In this document: positions 7,159 through 16,244 of the stretch, one piece after another
How positions within the stretch are numbered: position 1 is the first letter of the stretch
Layout: each line of letters opens with the position of its first letter
Origin: Fictibacillus norfolkensis
GTDB taxonomy: Bacteria > Bacillota > Bacilli > Bacillales > Fictibacillaceae
Assembly: GCF_014836645.1 (NCBI RefSeq)
Contig: NZ_JACSQM010000001.1
Coordinates: 806,001 to 870,000 of the forward strand
DNA length: 64,000 bases
Direction: 5' to 3'
Position numbers and translations under genes: made by a program
The notes under the pieces: generated by a model
What the model was told of the DNA's origin: nothing
The model's input: only the letters and a program-made list of their open reading frames with translations
The model's database searches: none

Positions 7159-9802
7159 CTTTTTAAAGAATAATAAAACTCATCTTATATTATTATTTAT
7201 TGTTTTAATTCTCTCTATTTTTATTTTGTATAAAATTCCGTTAAACCAACTTTTTTATTTTTCGGCAATGGGAGATACAAAAGAACAATACGTTCATTTT
7301 TTTAATCACTATTATGATTTAATTCACCGTGGTGAGCTGCCTTTCTGGTCATGGGAATATGGAATGGGCGGAAGCTTTTGGAATGATTTTGGTTATTATA
7401 TGCTAGGTGACATCTTCATCTGGCCATTTTTCCTCTTTTCAAAAGCGTGGTTTCCTGCTCTTTTTATACCAATGAGTATATTGAAATTATTACTGATGAG
7501 TTCTGGTGTTTATTTATTATTGAAAAAAACAAGGGTTAAGGAGCATTGGGCATTTTTAGGTGCACTCATATATCCATTTGCCGGGTATCATTTTGATTAT
7601 TTTTATACACACTATTTCTTCATCAATGCTGCTGTATACTTTCCTTTTTTATTACTAGGATATGAACGATATCTTCAGCACAAAAAACCCGGTTTATTAA
7701 TTTTAATTGTTACACTAGCCAGTATTGGGAACTTTTACTTAATGTTCCTTTTAACAATTGGTCTATTACTCTATGTACTGACCCGATTCTTTATTCAAGA
7801 TAATATTAGTAAATCATTGCGTTCTTTCGTAATATTCCATAGTAAACTAAGTCTCGCTTATCTAGCAGGTCTTGCTTTATCGATGCCCATTTTTCTTCCA
7901 TCAGTTTTAAGCTACTTGCAATCTAATGCACAAGTCCGTTCTGGCCCTGAGCTTGAAACCATTCTTACTTTTAATGAAACGATACAAAGAATCTCAATTA
8001 CTGGCGGCATGCACTATATTATTTTCGCTATAATTCCATTGCTCATTATTCGATTTAAAAAAACCTATCCTTTATTGATACTTTGCAGTGTACTATGGTG
8101 TATTATGCAATTCCCTGTACTAACTAGCTTTATTGGTGGGTTCAGCCGCCCAGAAGAGTTAAGAGGCTTTTTTATTATCAATTTGTTAACCATTTATATA
8201 GCCATTCATTCACTTAATCAAATGAAACGTGATGCTGCTGATATTATTGCCTTATTTACTGGTATAACCTTAGTTGCATTGTGGCTATTACAACATCCAT
8301 ATAGTCGTTATGATGAATGGCTTATTTATCTTCCAATCATCTGGTTTACAGGATTATTATTATTTTTCTTTTTAAAATCATATAAACTTAAATCAATCAC
8401 ATTTATTTTAACCAGTATATTCTGTGTAGGTTATAGTGCTGCAATCGCCTATAGCTTTGTTTCAGACTTAGTAGTAAAAACAAAAAATCCAAATTCAACC
8501 GTTGTTACACATCATAAAGGAATCTGGTCAGTTTTACCTCTTCTTAATCGTGATACTTATGAAAATTCATATAATGATGAGACTTTGAAATTCACTTTTG
8601 ACCACTTAAAAGAAAATAATGAGTTCCATCGGGTGGTGGCTAACCTTCCAGGTAGAACAGCTATTAATTCTGCATTAACATATGATTATAAAGGTTTTTA
8701 TTCCTATCATTCTTTAATTCCTTGGAAGCAACAAAAATTCGAAATGGACACTCTTGCCCAACCAGGTCTAAGAGGATTTAATTTATTGAGAGGATTCGGT
8801 AATAGCACTTACTTAACAACATTGTTTAGTAATAAATATTTCATTTCTACTGTTAGCGAACCAAAACTTTTCGGTTACAAATTAGTTCAAGAAAAAAGAG
8901 ATTTCAAAATATATGAAAACGAATACTTCCTCCCTCTGGGAGTTGTATACGATAAGTTTATGTCTACTGAGCAATTCTTATCATTACCTGTTTACGAAAG
9001 AGAACTGGCAATGATGAACTATGCAATCATAGACAAAGCTTCAAAAAGAAAGAATATTAACACAAGTAACAATGTTATTAGTGACATCAATAATATCACC
9101 GTTAATGGTGAGCGTATATTAACACAAAATAAAAAAATCGCATCAAAAAAACCAATAGAAATAAAAATCCCAACACCTATTAAAGGTAAAGGGCAGTTAT
9201 CTGTATATGCTAATATAGTTCCCTATACGCCTAACGAAGGAATAACGATGATAGCAAAGAAAGATGACCTTTCAGAAATAAATTATATAAAAAACATGAG
9301 AAACGGGAGATATGTTTTAAGTCAATATTCATATGAAAATACCGTGAATGAAGTTCTATTTAGATTTGGAAAGATCTCAGATCAGAATAAAGCAATAACA
9401 CTTACACTCTTACCAGGTGAATATGTAATTAGAGATATTAAAGCTTTATTTGATCCTATGGTTAATTATCAAGAACAAGTACAAACTTTAAAACAAAACA
9501 CAATGAAAAATATCAAATACAATTCTTTCACTTTGACTGGTACACTTAACACGAAGAAATCAGGTATACTTTTTTTATCAATCCCTTATAATAAAGGCTG
9601 GATTGCAAAAGTCGATGGAAAAAAAGCTGATATTATTCCTACACACTATACCTATTCGGGTATAAAAGTAGCTGCTGGGTCACATAAAATTGAATTAACC
9701 TATATTCCACAAGGCTTAATTTTAGGCGGATTAATAAGTGCGGTATCAATCATTGGAATAATTATTTATTACTTCAGAAAAAAGAAAGCACACAATTTGT
9801 AA
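7151..9802 (+). CDS. yfhO: YfhO family polytopic membrane protein, putative LTA glycosyltransferase
   Basis: The 883-residue product has an N-terminal polytopic region of roughly a dozen hydrophobic helices (about 10-465), a large probable extracytoplasmic part (about 470-850) and a last helix (about 853-876) followed by a basic tail FRKKKAH. These features and length fit YfhO, a GT-C-like enzyme. In B. subtilis YfhO transfers GlcNAc from undecaprenyl phosphate to lipoteichoic acid on the outer face; a CsbB-type enzyme charges the lipid and a GtrA-type protein probably flips it. RBS GGAGG sits inside the end of gtrA and the genes overlap by 8 nt. A strong bidirectional terminator follows. The facing downstream gene is an LtaS-type synthase, which supports lipoteichoic acid as the acceptor. 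Confidence 0.85.
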   Translation: MNNFLKNNKTHLILLFIVLILSIFILYKIPLNQLFYFSAMGDTKEQYVHFFNHYYDLIHRGELPFWSWEYGMGGSFWNDFGYYMLGDIFIWPFFLFSKAWFPALFIPMSILKLLLMSSGVYLLLKKTRVKEHWAFLGALIYPFAGYHFDYFYTHYFFINAAVYFPFLLLGYERYLQHKKPGLLILIVTLASIGNFYLMFLLTIGLLLYVLTRFFIQDNISKSLRSFVIFHSKLSLAYLAGLALSMPIFLPSVLSYLQSNAQVRSGPELETILTFNETIQRISITGGMHYIIFAIIPLLIIRFKKTYPLLILCSVLWCIMQFPVLTSFIGGFSRPEELRGFFIINLLTIYIAIHSLNQMKRDAADIIALFTGITLVALWLLQHPYSRYDEWLIYLPIIWFTGLLLFFFLKSYKLKSITFILTSIFCVGYSAAIAYSFVSDLVVKTKNPNSTVVTHHKGIWSVLPLLNRDTYENSYNDETLKFTFDHLKENNEFHRVVANLPGRTAINSALTYDYKGFYSYHSLIPWKQQKFEMDTLAQPGLRGFNLLRGFGNSTYLTTLFSNKYFISTVSEPKLFGYKLVQEKRDFKIYENEYFLPLGVVYDKFMSTEQFLSLPVYERELAMMNYAIIDKASKRKNINTSNNVISDINNITVNGERILTQNKKIASKKPIEIKIPTPIKGKGQLSVYANIVPYTPNEGITMIAKKDDLSEINYIKNMRNGRYVLSQYSYENTVNEVLFRFGKISDQNKAITLTLLPGEYVIRDIKALFDPMVNYQEQVQTLKQNTMKNIKYNSFTLTGTLNTKKSGILFLSIPYNKGWIAKVDGKKADIIPTHYTYSGIKVAAGSHKIELTYIPQGLILGGLISAVSIIGIIIYYFRKKKAHNL

Positions 9803-9806
9803 GTAT

Positions 9807-9856
9807 AAAAAAGCTGATTCAAGTTGGTTTTAACCCGACTTGAGTCAGCTTTTTTT
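9807..9856. terminator. Bidirectional terminator between yfhO and the LtaS-type gene
   Basis: The stem AGCTGA plus TCAAGT pairs with ACTTGA plus TCAGCT, flanked by an A run on the left and a T run on the right. It serves both convergent genes. Confidence 0.85.
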
Positions 9857-11751
9857 CAGAAGGGATTCTCTTCTTTTTCTGGTAGTTTGTTTAAATAATA
9901 GTCAGATAAATTTAACAGCTTTAGTATTTTCTCCTTCTTTTTAATAGAAACACTACTTTCTTCATAAAATGAGCTGCTATCCTTTATAAGTCTTTTGGTA
10001 TGAAGATTATATACTTCGCCTTTACCCTCTTCGCGATTAATAAAAAGATAATTCTTATCGATGTAGGAACCAGCTGGCAGATAATATCTCATACCCAGCA
10101 AATTGTTTTTATGATTTAAAAGATCATTACCAAAATGTATTTGTTTATCCAATGACATTCCTAATATATTTGCCACAGTTGGCATGATGTCTATTTGTCC
10201 TCCTAAGTTATCAATCGTTCCTTTATAATCCCCCGGCACATGAATAAGAAAGGGAATGTTAAAACGATCAACTAAACCATAAGGATGTCCAAGAATTTTT
10301 TCAGTCAGTTTTTTGTCTTCTACATCCTCCTTTTTCGGATGATAACCCGAATGATCCCCATAAATAACTACAATTGAGTCATTCCATAATTCCTGTTGTT
10401 TAAGTCCGTTAATAAATTCACCTAAAGCATAATCAGCATAATGGGTTGAGGACAGATAATTCCCTATTTTTGTTTGTTGGTATTCAGAAGGTAACTTTAA
10501 ACGTTGTTTATCTGTTGGTAATTCGAATGGAGTATGACTAGTCATACTCAAAACATGTGCATAAATATGATCATGTTTTCTTTTTAGTTCATCCAGTTCT
10601 TTAAGTGTTTTTTTGTATAAAACTTCATCAGATGGTCCAAAACCAATAACATCTTCATTTCCAAAAAAAGACTTTTCATAATATTTATCAAAACCTAATG
10701 CTGGATAAAGCATTATCCTATTCCAATATTCCACATTATCCGCATGGAATGTAGCTGTGAAATAACCTTTATTACTTAGTAATCTCGGTAGACTTGGCAT
10801 TACTTTATTTGCGTAAATTTTAGAAGAGGGTTTGTTGCCAGCCGGATAAAGGGACGTATTAATTAAAAATTCAGCATCAGAGGTATTCCCTGCCCCAATT
10901 TGTTGATAAGTATTACTAAAATACATACTATCTTTAACTAAAGAATTTAATGTGGGAGTAACTTCTGTTCCATCTACTTTTAGGTTGATTAAAAAATTTT
11001 GAAAAGACTCTAATTGTATAATAATTAGATTTTTATCTTGTCCGACTCCATTAAATTTTTTATCAATATTCTTTAATTGTTCATTATCTTTTAAAGAGTA
11101 TATTTCCTTATTGGATATGTCCTTATAATTCGCAAGAGCTGGAATTGTTTTATCTTGATAATATTGAATCATTTCATATTGGAAAACACCTTTATTTTTT
11201 CCCATTGCTAACACATCTGTAATTTGTTCATTTTTATTCATATAAAATTGAGCAGCAATCCCAATTATACATAATAGGGCTAACGAAGAGACGAGAGAAA
11301 TTTTTACTTGGAAATTTTTTTTGAGAAAAATAAACATAAGAATGACAACATCAATAAACACAATAAAATAAATTGGTTTTATTAAATCAAAAATATCTTC
11401 TTTTACAGTTCCTAATTGATTTACTTGAAACAAATCAAAATAGGTGGGTAAAATCTGATAATATTTTACATAAACAATTAAAATAAAAAAGAAAATGCTA
11501 GCTAGGAAATTTACTAGGAATAAGTTAAACCGCTTACCAATAGGAGAGAGAGCTGCGAGTGAAATGAATAGAAGGAAAAAAAGCATATCCGTAGTTAGAG
11601 TTTTAACAAACTCAACTTCATCAAATAAAATATATCTAACTATAAGGAGCTTTATTAATAGAACAGCGCTATAAATAATTACGGGATTCCCTATTATTCT
11701 TTTATACAAAAAATCAAACCTTTCCATCTTTCCATAATAAATAAACACCAT
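9856..11751 (-). CDS. LtaS-type lipoteichoic acid synthase (sulfatase superfamily)
   Basis: The 631-residue product has five membrane helices within about residues 20-175 and an extracellular sulfatase-fold domain (about 240-605). Catalytic landmarks of the polyglycerolphosphate synthases are present: metal-binding Glu248 (QLESF), nucleophile Thr290 (GNTSDAEF) and Asp466-His467 (YGDHSG). Members polymerise glycerol phosphate from phosphatidylglycerol onto a glycolipid anchor. Bacillus often has several paralogues (LtaS, YfnI, YqgS, YvgJ), and which one this is cannot be settled here. The gene converges on the CsbB-GtrA-YfhO operon, the modification system for the same polymer. The start is uncertain: the first ATG has no clear RBS, and a TTG at residue 15 preceded by GGAAAGG is an alternative. 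Confidence 0.85.
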   Translation of the reverse strand: MVFIYYGKMERFDFLYKRIIGNPVIIYSAVLLIKLLIVRYILFDEVEFVKTLTTDMLFFLLFISLAALSPIGKRFNLFLVNFLASIFFFILIVYVKYYQILPTYFDLFQVNQLGTVKEDIFDLIKPIYFIVFIDVVILMFIFLKKNFQVKISLVSSLALLCIIGIAAQFYMNKNEQITDVLAMGKNKGVFQYEMIQYYQDKTIPALANYKDISNKEIYSLKDNEQLKNIDKKFNGVGQDKNLIIIQLESFQNFLINLKVDGTEVTPTLNSLVKDSMYFSNTYQQIGAGNTSDAEFLINTSLYPAGNKPSSKIYANKVMPSLPRLLSNKGYFTATFHADNVEYWNRIMLYPALGFDKYYEKSFFGNEDVIGFGPSDEVLYKKTLKELDELKRKHDHIYAHVLSMTSHTPFELPTDKQRLKLPSEYQQTKIGNYLSSTHYADYALGEFINGLKQQELWNDSIVVIYGDHSGYHPKKEDVEDKKLTEKILGHPYGLVDRFNIPFLIHVPGDYKGTIDNLGGQIDIMPTVANILGMSLDKQIHFGNDLLNHKNNLLGMRYYLPAGSYIDKNYLFINREEGKGEVYNLHTKRLIKDSSSFYEESSVSIKKKEKILKLLNLSDYYLNKLPEKEENPF

Positions 11752-11791
11752 ATTATGTTAAACTATTTTTCAATAATATGAAAGACAAAAT

Positions 11792-11817
11792 AAAAACAGC
11801 CTTTTTCGGCTGTTTTT
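11792..11817 (-). terminator. galE terminator
   Basis: AAAAACAGCC / GGCTGTTTTT with a 6-nt loop lies just past the galE stop codon, with T runs on both strands. Confidence 0.85.
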
Positions 11818-11825
11818 ATCATTTA

Positions 11826-12839
11826 TTATTTTTCATAACCATTTTTGTTTTTTTGCTGCCAGTTCCATGAGTCACGAAGCATATCTTCTAAACCTCGTTC
11901 TGCAACCCAGCCTAACTCTTGTCTTGCTTTAGTTGGATCTGCATAACTAACGGCAATATCTCCTGGCCGGCGATCCGTAATTTCATAAGGAATCTTAACG
12001 CTTGTTACCTTTTCAAAAGTGTTAACCATCTCTAAAACACTATAGCCTTCACCAGTACCAAGGTTATAAGCATCAATAATAGTGTTCGTTAGCACTTTAT
12101 CTAATGCTTTCAAATGTCCTTTTGCCAAATCTACTACATGAATATAATCACGTACACCAGTACCGTCTTCTGTATCATAATCATTGCCAAACACACGCAA
12201 CTTTTCAAGCTTTCCAACTGCCACTTGAGTAATAAAAGGTGTTAGGTTATTAGGAATACCGTTTGGATCTTCTCCAATCAGCCCACTTTCATGAGCCCCT
12301 ACAGGATTAAAGTATCGAAGTAACGCAATACTCCATTCATTGTCAGATGTATATAAGTCTCTAAAAATTTGTTCTAGCATTAACTTAGACCAACCATATG
12401 GATTCGTAGCACCTAGTGTTGTATCTTCATTAAGCGGAACCGTCTCAGCCGTACCATAAACAGTGGCGGATGAACTGAAAACCATTTTCTTCACACCAAA
12501 ATCTTTCATTACCTCACTTAAGTGAAGTGTTCCCGTAATATTGTTATGATAATAGAAAAGAGGTTTTTCTACAGACTCACCTACTGCTTTAAGACCAGCA
12601 AAATGGATAACCGCTTCGATTTGATTTTCAGAGAATACATTAGTCAAACCTTCTTTATCTAAAAGATCCACATTATATACTTTTATCTCTTTCCCTGTGA
12701 TCTTCTTCAAACGATTGATGACTTCGGTGCTGCTGTTCATAAAGTTATCTACAATTACAACTTCATAGCCTGATTCAATCAGTTCAACAGCAGTGTGACT
12801 TCCTATGTAACCTGCTCCACCAGTAACGAGAATTGCCAT
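11826..12839 (-). CDS. galE: UDP-glucose 4-epimerase
   Basis: From the ATG at 12839 the product has 337 residues. It is an extended short-chain dehydrogenase with NAD-binding GGAGYIGSH near the N terminus and the catalytic Tyr-Lys pair in [12 protein letters not shown]. The motif [11 protein letters not shown] and the C-terminal [15 protein letters not shown] are typical of GalE. It interconverts UDP-glucose and UDP-galactose, and some Gram-positive homologues also act on UDP-GlcNAc/GalNAc. A TTG six codons upstream is in frame but overlaps the probable RBS (GGGGG), so the ATG is preferred. It probably supplies nucleotide sugars for envelope polymers, given the LTA genes next to it. It is monocistronic, with terminators before and after. 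Confidence 0.93.
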   Translation of the reverse strand: MAILVTGGAGYIGSHTAVELIESGYEVVIVDNFMNSSTEVINRLKKITGKEIKVYNVDLLDKEGLTNVFSENQIEAVIHFAGLKAVGESVEKPLFYYHNNITGTLHLSEVMKDFGVKKMVFSSSATVYGTAETVPLNEDTTLGATNPYGWSKLMLEQIFRDLYTSDNEWSIALLRYFNPVGAHESGLIGEDPNGIPNNLTPFITQVAVGKLEKLRVFGNDYDTEDGTGVRDYIHVVDLAKGHLKALDKVLTNTIIDAYNLGTGEGYSVLEMVNTFEKVTSVKIPYEITDRRPGDIAVSYADPTKARQELGWVAERGLEDMLRDSWNWQQKNKNGYEK

Positions 12840-12933
12840 GTTAGTATAAACCCCCAAGATTGCTTTTTATTTATTCTATCAATTATTAATACAGAAGTAC
12901 ATAAAGAGAGAATTAACCGTTTTTCATAAAATG

Positions 12934-12960
12934 AAAAGCAACCTCGTTGAGGCTGCTTTT
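12934..12960 (-). terminator. Terminator of the LysM-NlpC/P60 gene
   Basis: AAAAGCAACCTC / GAGGCTGCTTTT with a 3-nt loop and one mismatch begins a few nt past the stop codon at 12964. Confidence 0.8.
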
Positions 12961-12963
12961 ATA

Positions 12964-13842
12964 TTATTTCTCAATAATTAATTTTTGTCCTGGCAAAATC
13001 GTAGTTGATTTTAGGTTGTTGCTATCCATTAATTGTTTCACTGTAATCCCATAGCTCTTGCTGATTCCATAAAGGGTATTTCCGGACTTCACAGTGTAAG
13101 TAGCAGCTGTTGAAGATGCAACTTTTGTCGGTGCTGGCTTAGCTGTTTGAGTCTTAACAGTAACAGCTTGTCCATTAACTTTTAAAGACTGACCAACACG
13201 AATAGTTGTAGATTTTAATAGATTTAACTTCTGAATGTTAGCAACTGTCGTTTTGTACTTTTTACTGATTCCCCAGAGAGTATCCCCTCTTTGGACCTTA
13301 TGTACAGATCCAGAACTCACTACTGATCCATTAGAGTTATATACCGTTGTTGGCTTTGGTGCTGCTGCAACTACTTTCGCCGCCGCTGCTTTATCATTAA
13401 TAACACGTCTTGCCGTTACATATCTTGATCCCCAATAATAAGGAGAAAAAGCATCTGCAAAAGCTACACCTTTTGATTGAGCATTAAGCATTTTTCCATT
13501 TCCAGCATAAATTCCAACATGGTTGATCGATCCGTTAAAATCAGTATCGTAAAAAACTAAATCACCTTTTTGAAGGTTAGCTTTTGATACATATGTACCA
13601 GTTGAAGCTTGTCCACTGCTTGTTCTCGGCAACGTAATTCCATGTCTGGAAAATACGTATGAAGTAAATGAAGAACAATCAAATGTACGCGTGTTGCCAA
13701 ATGCAGATCCATATTTATAAGGTGTCCCTAAGTAGTTATCACCTGTGTTTATAATATCATCACCTAATGAAGCGTGTACCAGTTCCCCTGATGAGAATAA
13801 AACTCCTGCTGCTAATGCTAATGACATAACTTTCTTCTTCAT
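12964..13842 (-). CDS. Secreted NlpC/P60 endopeptidase with two LysM domains
   Basis: From the ATG at 13842 the product has 292 residues. It has a signal peptide (about 1-24), an NlpC/P60 domain (about 28-145) with catalytic Cys56 (RTFDCSSF) and His108 (NHVGIYAG), then two LysM peptidoglycan-binding domains (about 178-221 and 248-291). NlpC/P60 enzymes of this type usually cut the D-gamma-glutamyl-meso-diaminopimelate bond. Having the catalytic domain first and LysM last is the reverse of LytE/LytF, so this is not a simple LytE orthologue. An in-frame TTG six codons upstream is the RBS itself (TTGGAGG), so the ATG is chosen. The upstream region has a near-consensus WalR box, matching known WalRK control of wall hydrolases. 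Confidence 0.88.
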   Translation of the reverse strand: MKKKVMSLALAAGVLFSSGELVHASLGDDIINTGDNYLGTPYKYGSAFGNTRTFDCSSFTSYVFSRHGITLPRTSSGQASTGTYVSKANLQKGDLVFYDTDFNGSINHVGIYAGNGKMLNAQSKGVAFADAFSPYYWGSRYVTARRVINDKAAAAKVVAAAPKPTTVYNSNGSVVSSGSVHKVQRGDTLWGISKKYKTTVANIQKLNLLKSTTIRVGQSLKVNGQAVTVKTQTAKPAPTKVASSTAATYTVKSGNTLYGISKSYGITVKQLMDSNNLKSTTILPGQKLIIEK

Positions 13843-13930
13843 GAATGTATGTACCTCCAATTGATTATGTTATGTTTCCGTTTAACCAATTGGGTTCAAG
13901 TCGCTTAGTAGATTAGTTCGAAATATATAG

Positions 13931-14042
13931 AAAAAATCGGATATGTATTGTATGTTTCTACCTTTTCCTTGACCCCATCGCCCTAAGACAATGGTAGCAT
14001 ATTTAGCCATGGTAGATTATTACATGTTTATTACATATCCGA
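13931..14042 (-). other. Long-range inverted repeat in the leader of the LysM-NlpC/P60 gene
   Basis: An 11-bp perfect inverted repeat, TCGGATATGTA (14042-14032 on the minus strand) and TACATATCCGA (13947-13937), encloses 84 nt and is followed by six T. An inner CTACC / GGTAG pair is also present. If transcribed it would form a closed multi-branch structure ending in a U tract. The 5' arm overlaps the WalR box by four nucleotides. No known riboswitch class is recognised. Confidence 0.35.
14019..14035 (-). promoter_or_regulatory. WalR (YycF) box
   Basis: On the minus strand TGTAAT-AAACA-TGTAAT matches the WalR consensus TGTWAH-N5-TGTWAH at all defined positions. It lies about 180 nt upstream of a wall hydrolase gene, a typical WalRK target class. 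Confidence 0.65.
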
Positions 14043-14099
14043 CTCATTTTTCGTAATCTTTGTAATATTATGCTAAATAATGTCGTCACATGTTAACAT

Positions 14100-16085
14100 T
14101 TACTGATTTTCAAGTGTTGTCTGAATACTTTCTGCGACAGATCCTGTCCCACCTAGAATGGTAAAATCAAGAATTTTTTTCTCTTTTACGATTGTCACAA
14201 CACTTGCTGGCAATCTATCTTTCCCAGTTAGTAATAAAGGCGCATCATTCTTGCCTGCCAGCACTGAACCTGTAAGAGCATCCGCAAATGTTAATCCTGT
14301 AGCTAGGTATGCCTGATCAGTTGATAGATTCAATTCTTTAATGATATTTGTCGAAACTTCAAATCTATCTTTTCCACCGATTCTTTTCGGATTTGGAAGT
14401 TGGCTATAAACACCTGTACTTACGCTAGCTGGTCCACCTACTACAATTGTATTTTGAATACCTTCTAATGCAGCTTTTGTTTCATTAGGCAATCTAGTAG
14501 GTACTGTTAATAGTATTGGGTACTTTTGCTTTGCTGCATATGGAGCTATGGATAGGGCATCAGGAAAATTTAAACCGTTTGCCACGATGGCAGTAGTCGC
14601 ACCATTGAGTTCTTTTGCAATATTATAAGAAACTTCAAACCGGTCCTTACCCGCAATTCTTCTAACTTTATTTACAAGACCGTCCACTTCGTTTAAAACA
14701 TTGTTGTTGATACTCCCTGTTCCTCCCACAACAATTACTTCATCCGGCTTTAGTTTGCTGATTTCATTTCTTGTTTCAGTAGTTAATCGGTCCGATTGGG
14801 TTAAAAGAATAGGAGCGTTGTACTTATTTGCTAATGGTGATGCAGCTAGAGCATCAGCAAACGCATTATAGTTTGCCAGGATTAAAGTGTTGCTCGTGTT
14901 ATCAGAGGCAAATCCCTTTTCAGCTACGTTCACTGCTACTTCAAACCGGTTCTTTCCTGCTAGCCGCTGCACTTTTCCTTTATTGGATGGTGCTTGAATC
15001 AATCCGTATCCAAAAGCAGCATCTTTTCCACCTGCTCCTAGATCAAATGTAAGGTGTTGTAATTTTGATCGAATTCCTGCATTAGATAATCCTGGATAGC
15101 GTTCTTTTAGGAGTGCTAAATTTCCAGATACAAAGGAAGAAGCAACAGATGTACCGCTCATTCTTGCATAACCATTGTTTAAATACGTACTGTATATATT
15201 GCCGCCAGGTGCAGATACCTCAACTGTTGATCCTGTTGCGGAGGTAGATAAGCGTCTATTTCCTGAATCTGTAGCAGAAACGGCAATAACCGTACTGTAG
15301 CGCGCAGGGTATTCTACAGTATCTCCGCTTCCGTTAGATTTACCATGATTACCTGCAGCCCCTACGATTAAGATTCCGCTTTTGTATGCTTTATCTAATA
15401 CTGCTCTTAATGCTGGTGAATCTACTTGTTCTTCAAGTGAAAGACTTAGATTTATGATATTCATTTTATTTGTAATGGACCATTCGATTCCTTTGATAAG
15501 AGTATCAATCTCCCCTTTACCTTCCTTATCTAGCACTTTTACAGCATAAAGAAGGGCATCAGGTGCTACTCCTACCGATCCAAAACTATTGTTTTTTGCA
15601 CCGATAATTCCAGCCATATGTGTGCCATGGCCATTATCATCATTATAAGATTTGGTATACGACTTATAAGACACCCCTCCAGATATTTGGAGGTCATTGT
15701 GCGGATTGATTCCTGTATCAAGTATCGCGATTTTAATCCCTTTACCTGTATAACCAGAACTCCATGCTCTCTGTGTTACTATTTTGTTTATGCCCCAGTC
15801 TGTAACTTGGGCATTGGCCTGTGTATTTGTATTGCTCTGCACAAATTCAACATTCGGGTTATTTTTAAGAATAGCAACTTTTCCAGCTGGGACAACAGCT
15901 GATACCAAAGGCAGATGTTTAAACGTATGTTTAATCTTGCCTCCTGAATTGGTCACGATTGCTGGATTTACTTTTTCGTTAAACATAATGAGTATTTCTT
16001 CTTGTTGGGTAACGTCTGCTTTTGCAATATTAATCTGTGAAAAGAAAACCATAATGACAAGTAAAAAACTGATGAATTTTTTCAT
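14100..16085 (-). CDS. Secreted subtilisin-like serine protease (S8) with three CWB2 repeats
   Basis: The 661-residue product has a signal peptide (about 1-23), a short I9-like propeptide (about 28-88), an S8 catalytic domain (about 95-370) and three C-terminal CWB2 repeats (about 375-465, 468-560, 562-658). The catalytic triad is visible: Asp123 (ILDTGI), His153 (NGHGTHMAG) and Ser313 (GTSVASS, where GTSMA is more usual). The oxyanion Asn is in AAGNHG. The CWB2 repeats should keep the protease on the wall, so it could process or turn over surface proteins such as the other CWB2 proteins nearby. It resembles minor extracellular/wall proteases of Bacillus (Vpr/WprA-like in role), but the CWB2 tail makes the architecture different. 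RBS AAGGAG precedes the ATG. Confidence 0.88.
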   Translation of the reverse strand: MKKFISFLLVIMVFFSQINIAKADVTQQEEILIMFNEKVNPAIVTNSGGKIKHTFKHLPLVSAVVPAGKVAILKNNPNVEFVQSNTNTQANAQVTDWGINKIVTQRAWSSGYTGKGIKIAILDTGINPHNDLQISGGVSYKSYTKSYNDDNGHGTHMAGIIGAKNNSFGSVGVAPDALLYAVKVLDKEGKGEIDTLIKGIEWSITNKMNIINLSLSLEEQVDSPALRAVLDKAYKSGILIVGAAGNHGKSNGSGDTVEYPARYSTVIAVSATDSGNRRLSTSATGSTVEVSAPGGNIYSTYLNNGYARMSGTSVASSFVSGNLALLKERYPGLSNAGIRSKLQHLTFDLGAGGKDAAFGYGLIQAPSNKGKVQRLAGKNRFEVAVNVAEKGFASDNTSNTLILANYNAFADALAASPLANKYNAPILLTQSDRLTTETRNEISKLKPDEVIVVGGTGSINNNVLNEVDGLVNKVRRIAGKDRFEVSYNIAKELNGATTAIVANGLNFPDALSIAPYAAKQKYPILLTVPTRLPNETKAALEGIQNTIVVGGPASVSTGVYSQLPNPKRIGGKDRFEVSTNIIKELNLSTDQAYLATGLTFADALTGSVLAGKNDAPLLLTGKDRLPASVVTIVKEKKILDFTILGGTGSVAESIQTTLENQ

Positions 16086-16212
16086 TGTTTGCTCCTTAAT
16101 TAATTTTTTTCATCTTGATCATCTATGAAGTGAATCTTACATTCTACTAATTATGGACCCTGTTAAAGTTCACCCCATTTTGTTATTTTCTGCAATATTA
16201 TTAGTATAAAAT

Positions 16213-16237
16213 AAAACCTCCCATTAAAGGAGGTTTT
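16213..16237 (-). terminator. Terminator of the penicillin-binding protein gene
   Basis: AAAACCTCC / GGAGGTTTT with a 7-nt loop lies directly past the stop codon at 16245. Confidence 0.8.
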
Positions 16238-16244
16238 AGGAAAT

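Noticed and set aside
13860..14100. c-di-AMP (ydaO) riboswitch before the NlpC/P60 gene
   Set aside because: The gene class fits, but the paired GAAUCC-type conserved core of that riboswitch is not visible, so only a generic inverted repeat is reported.
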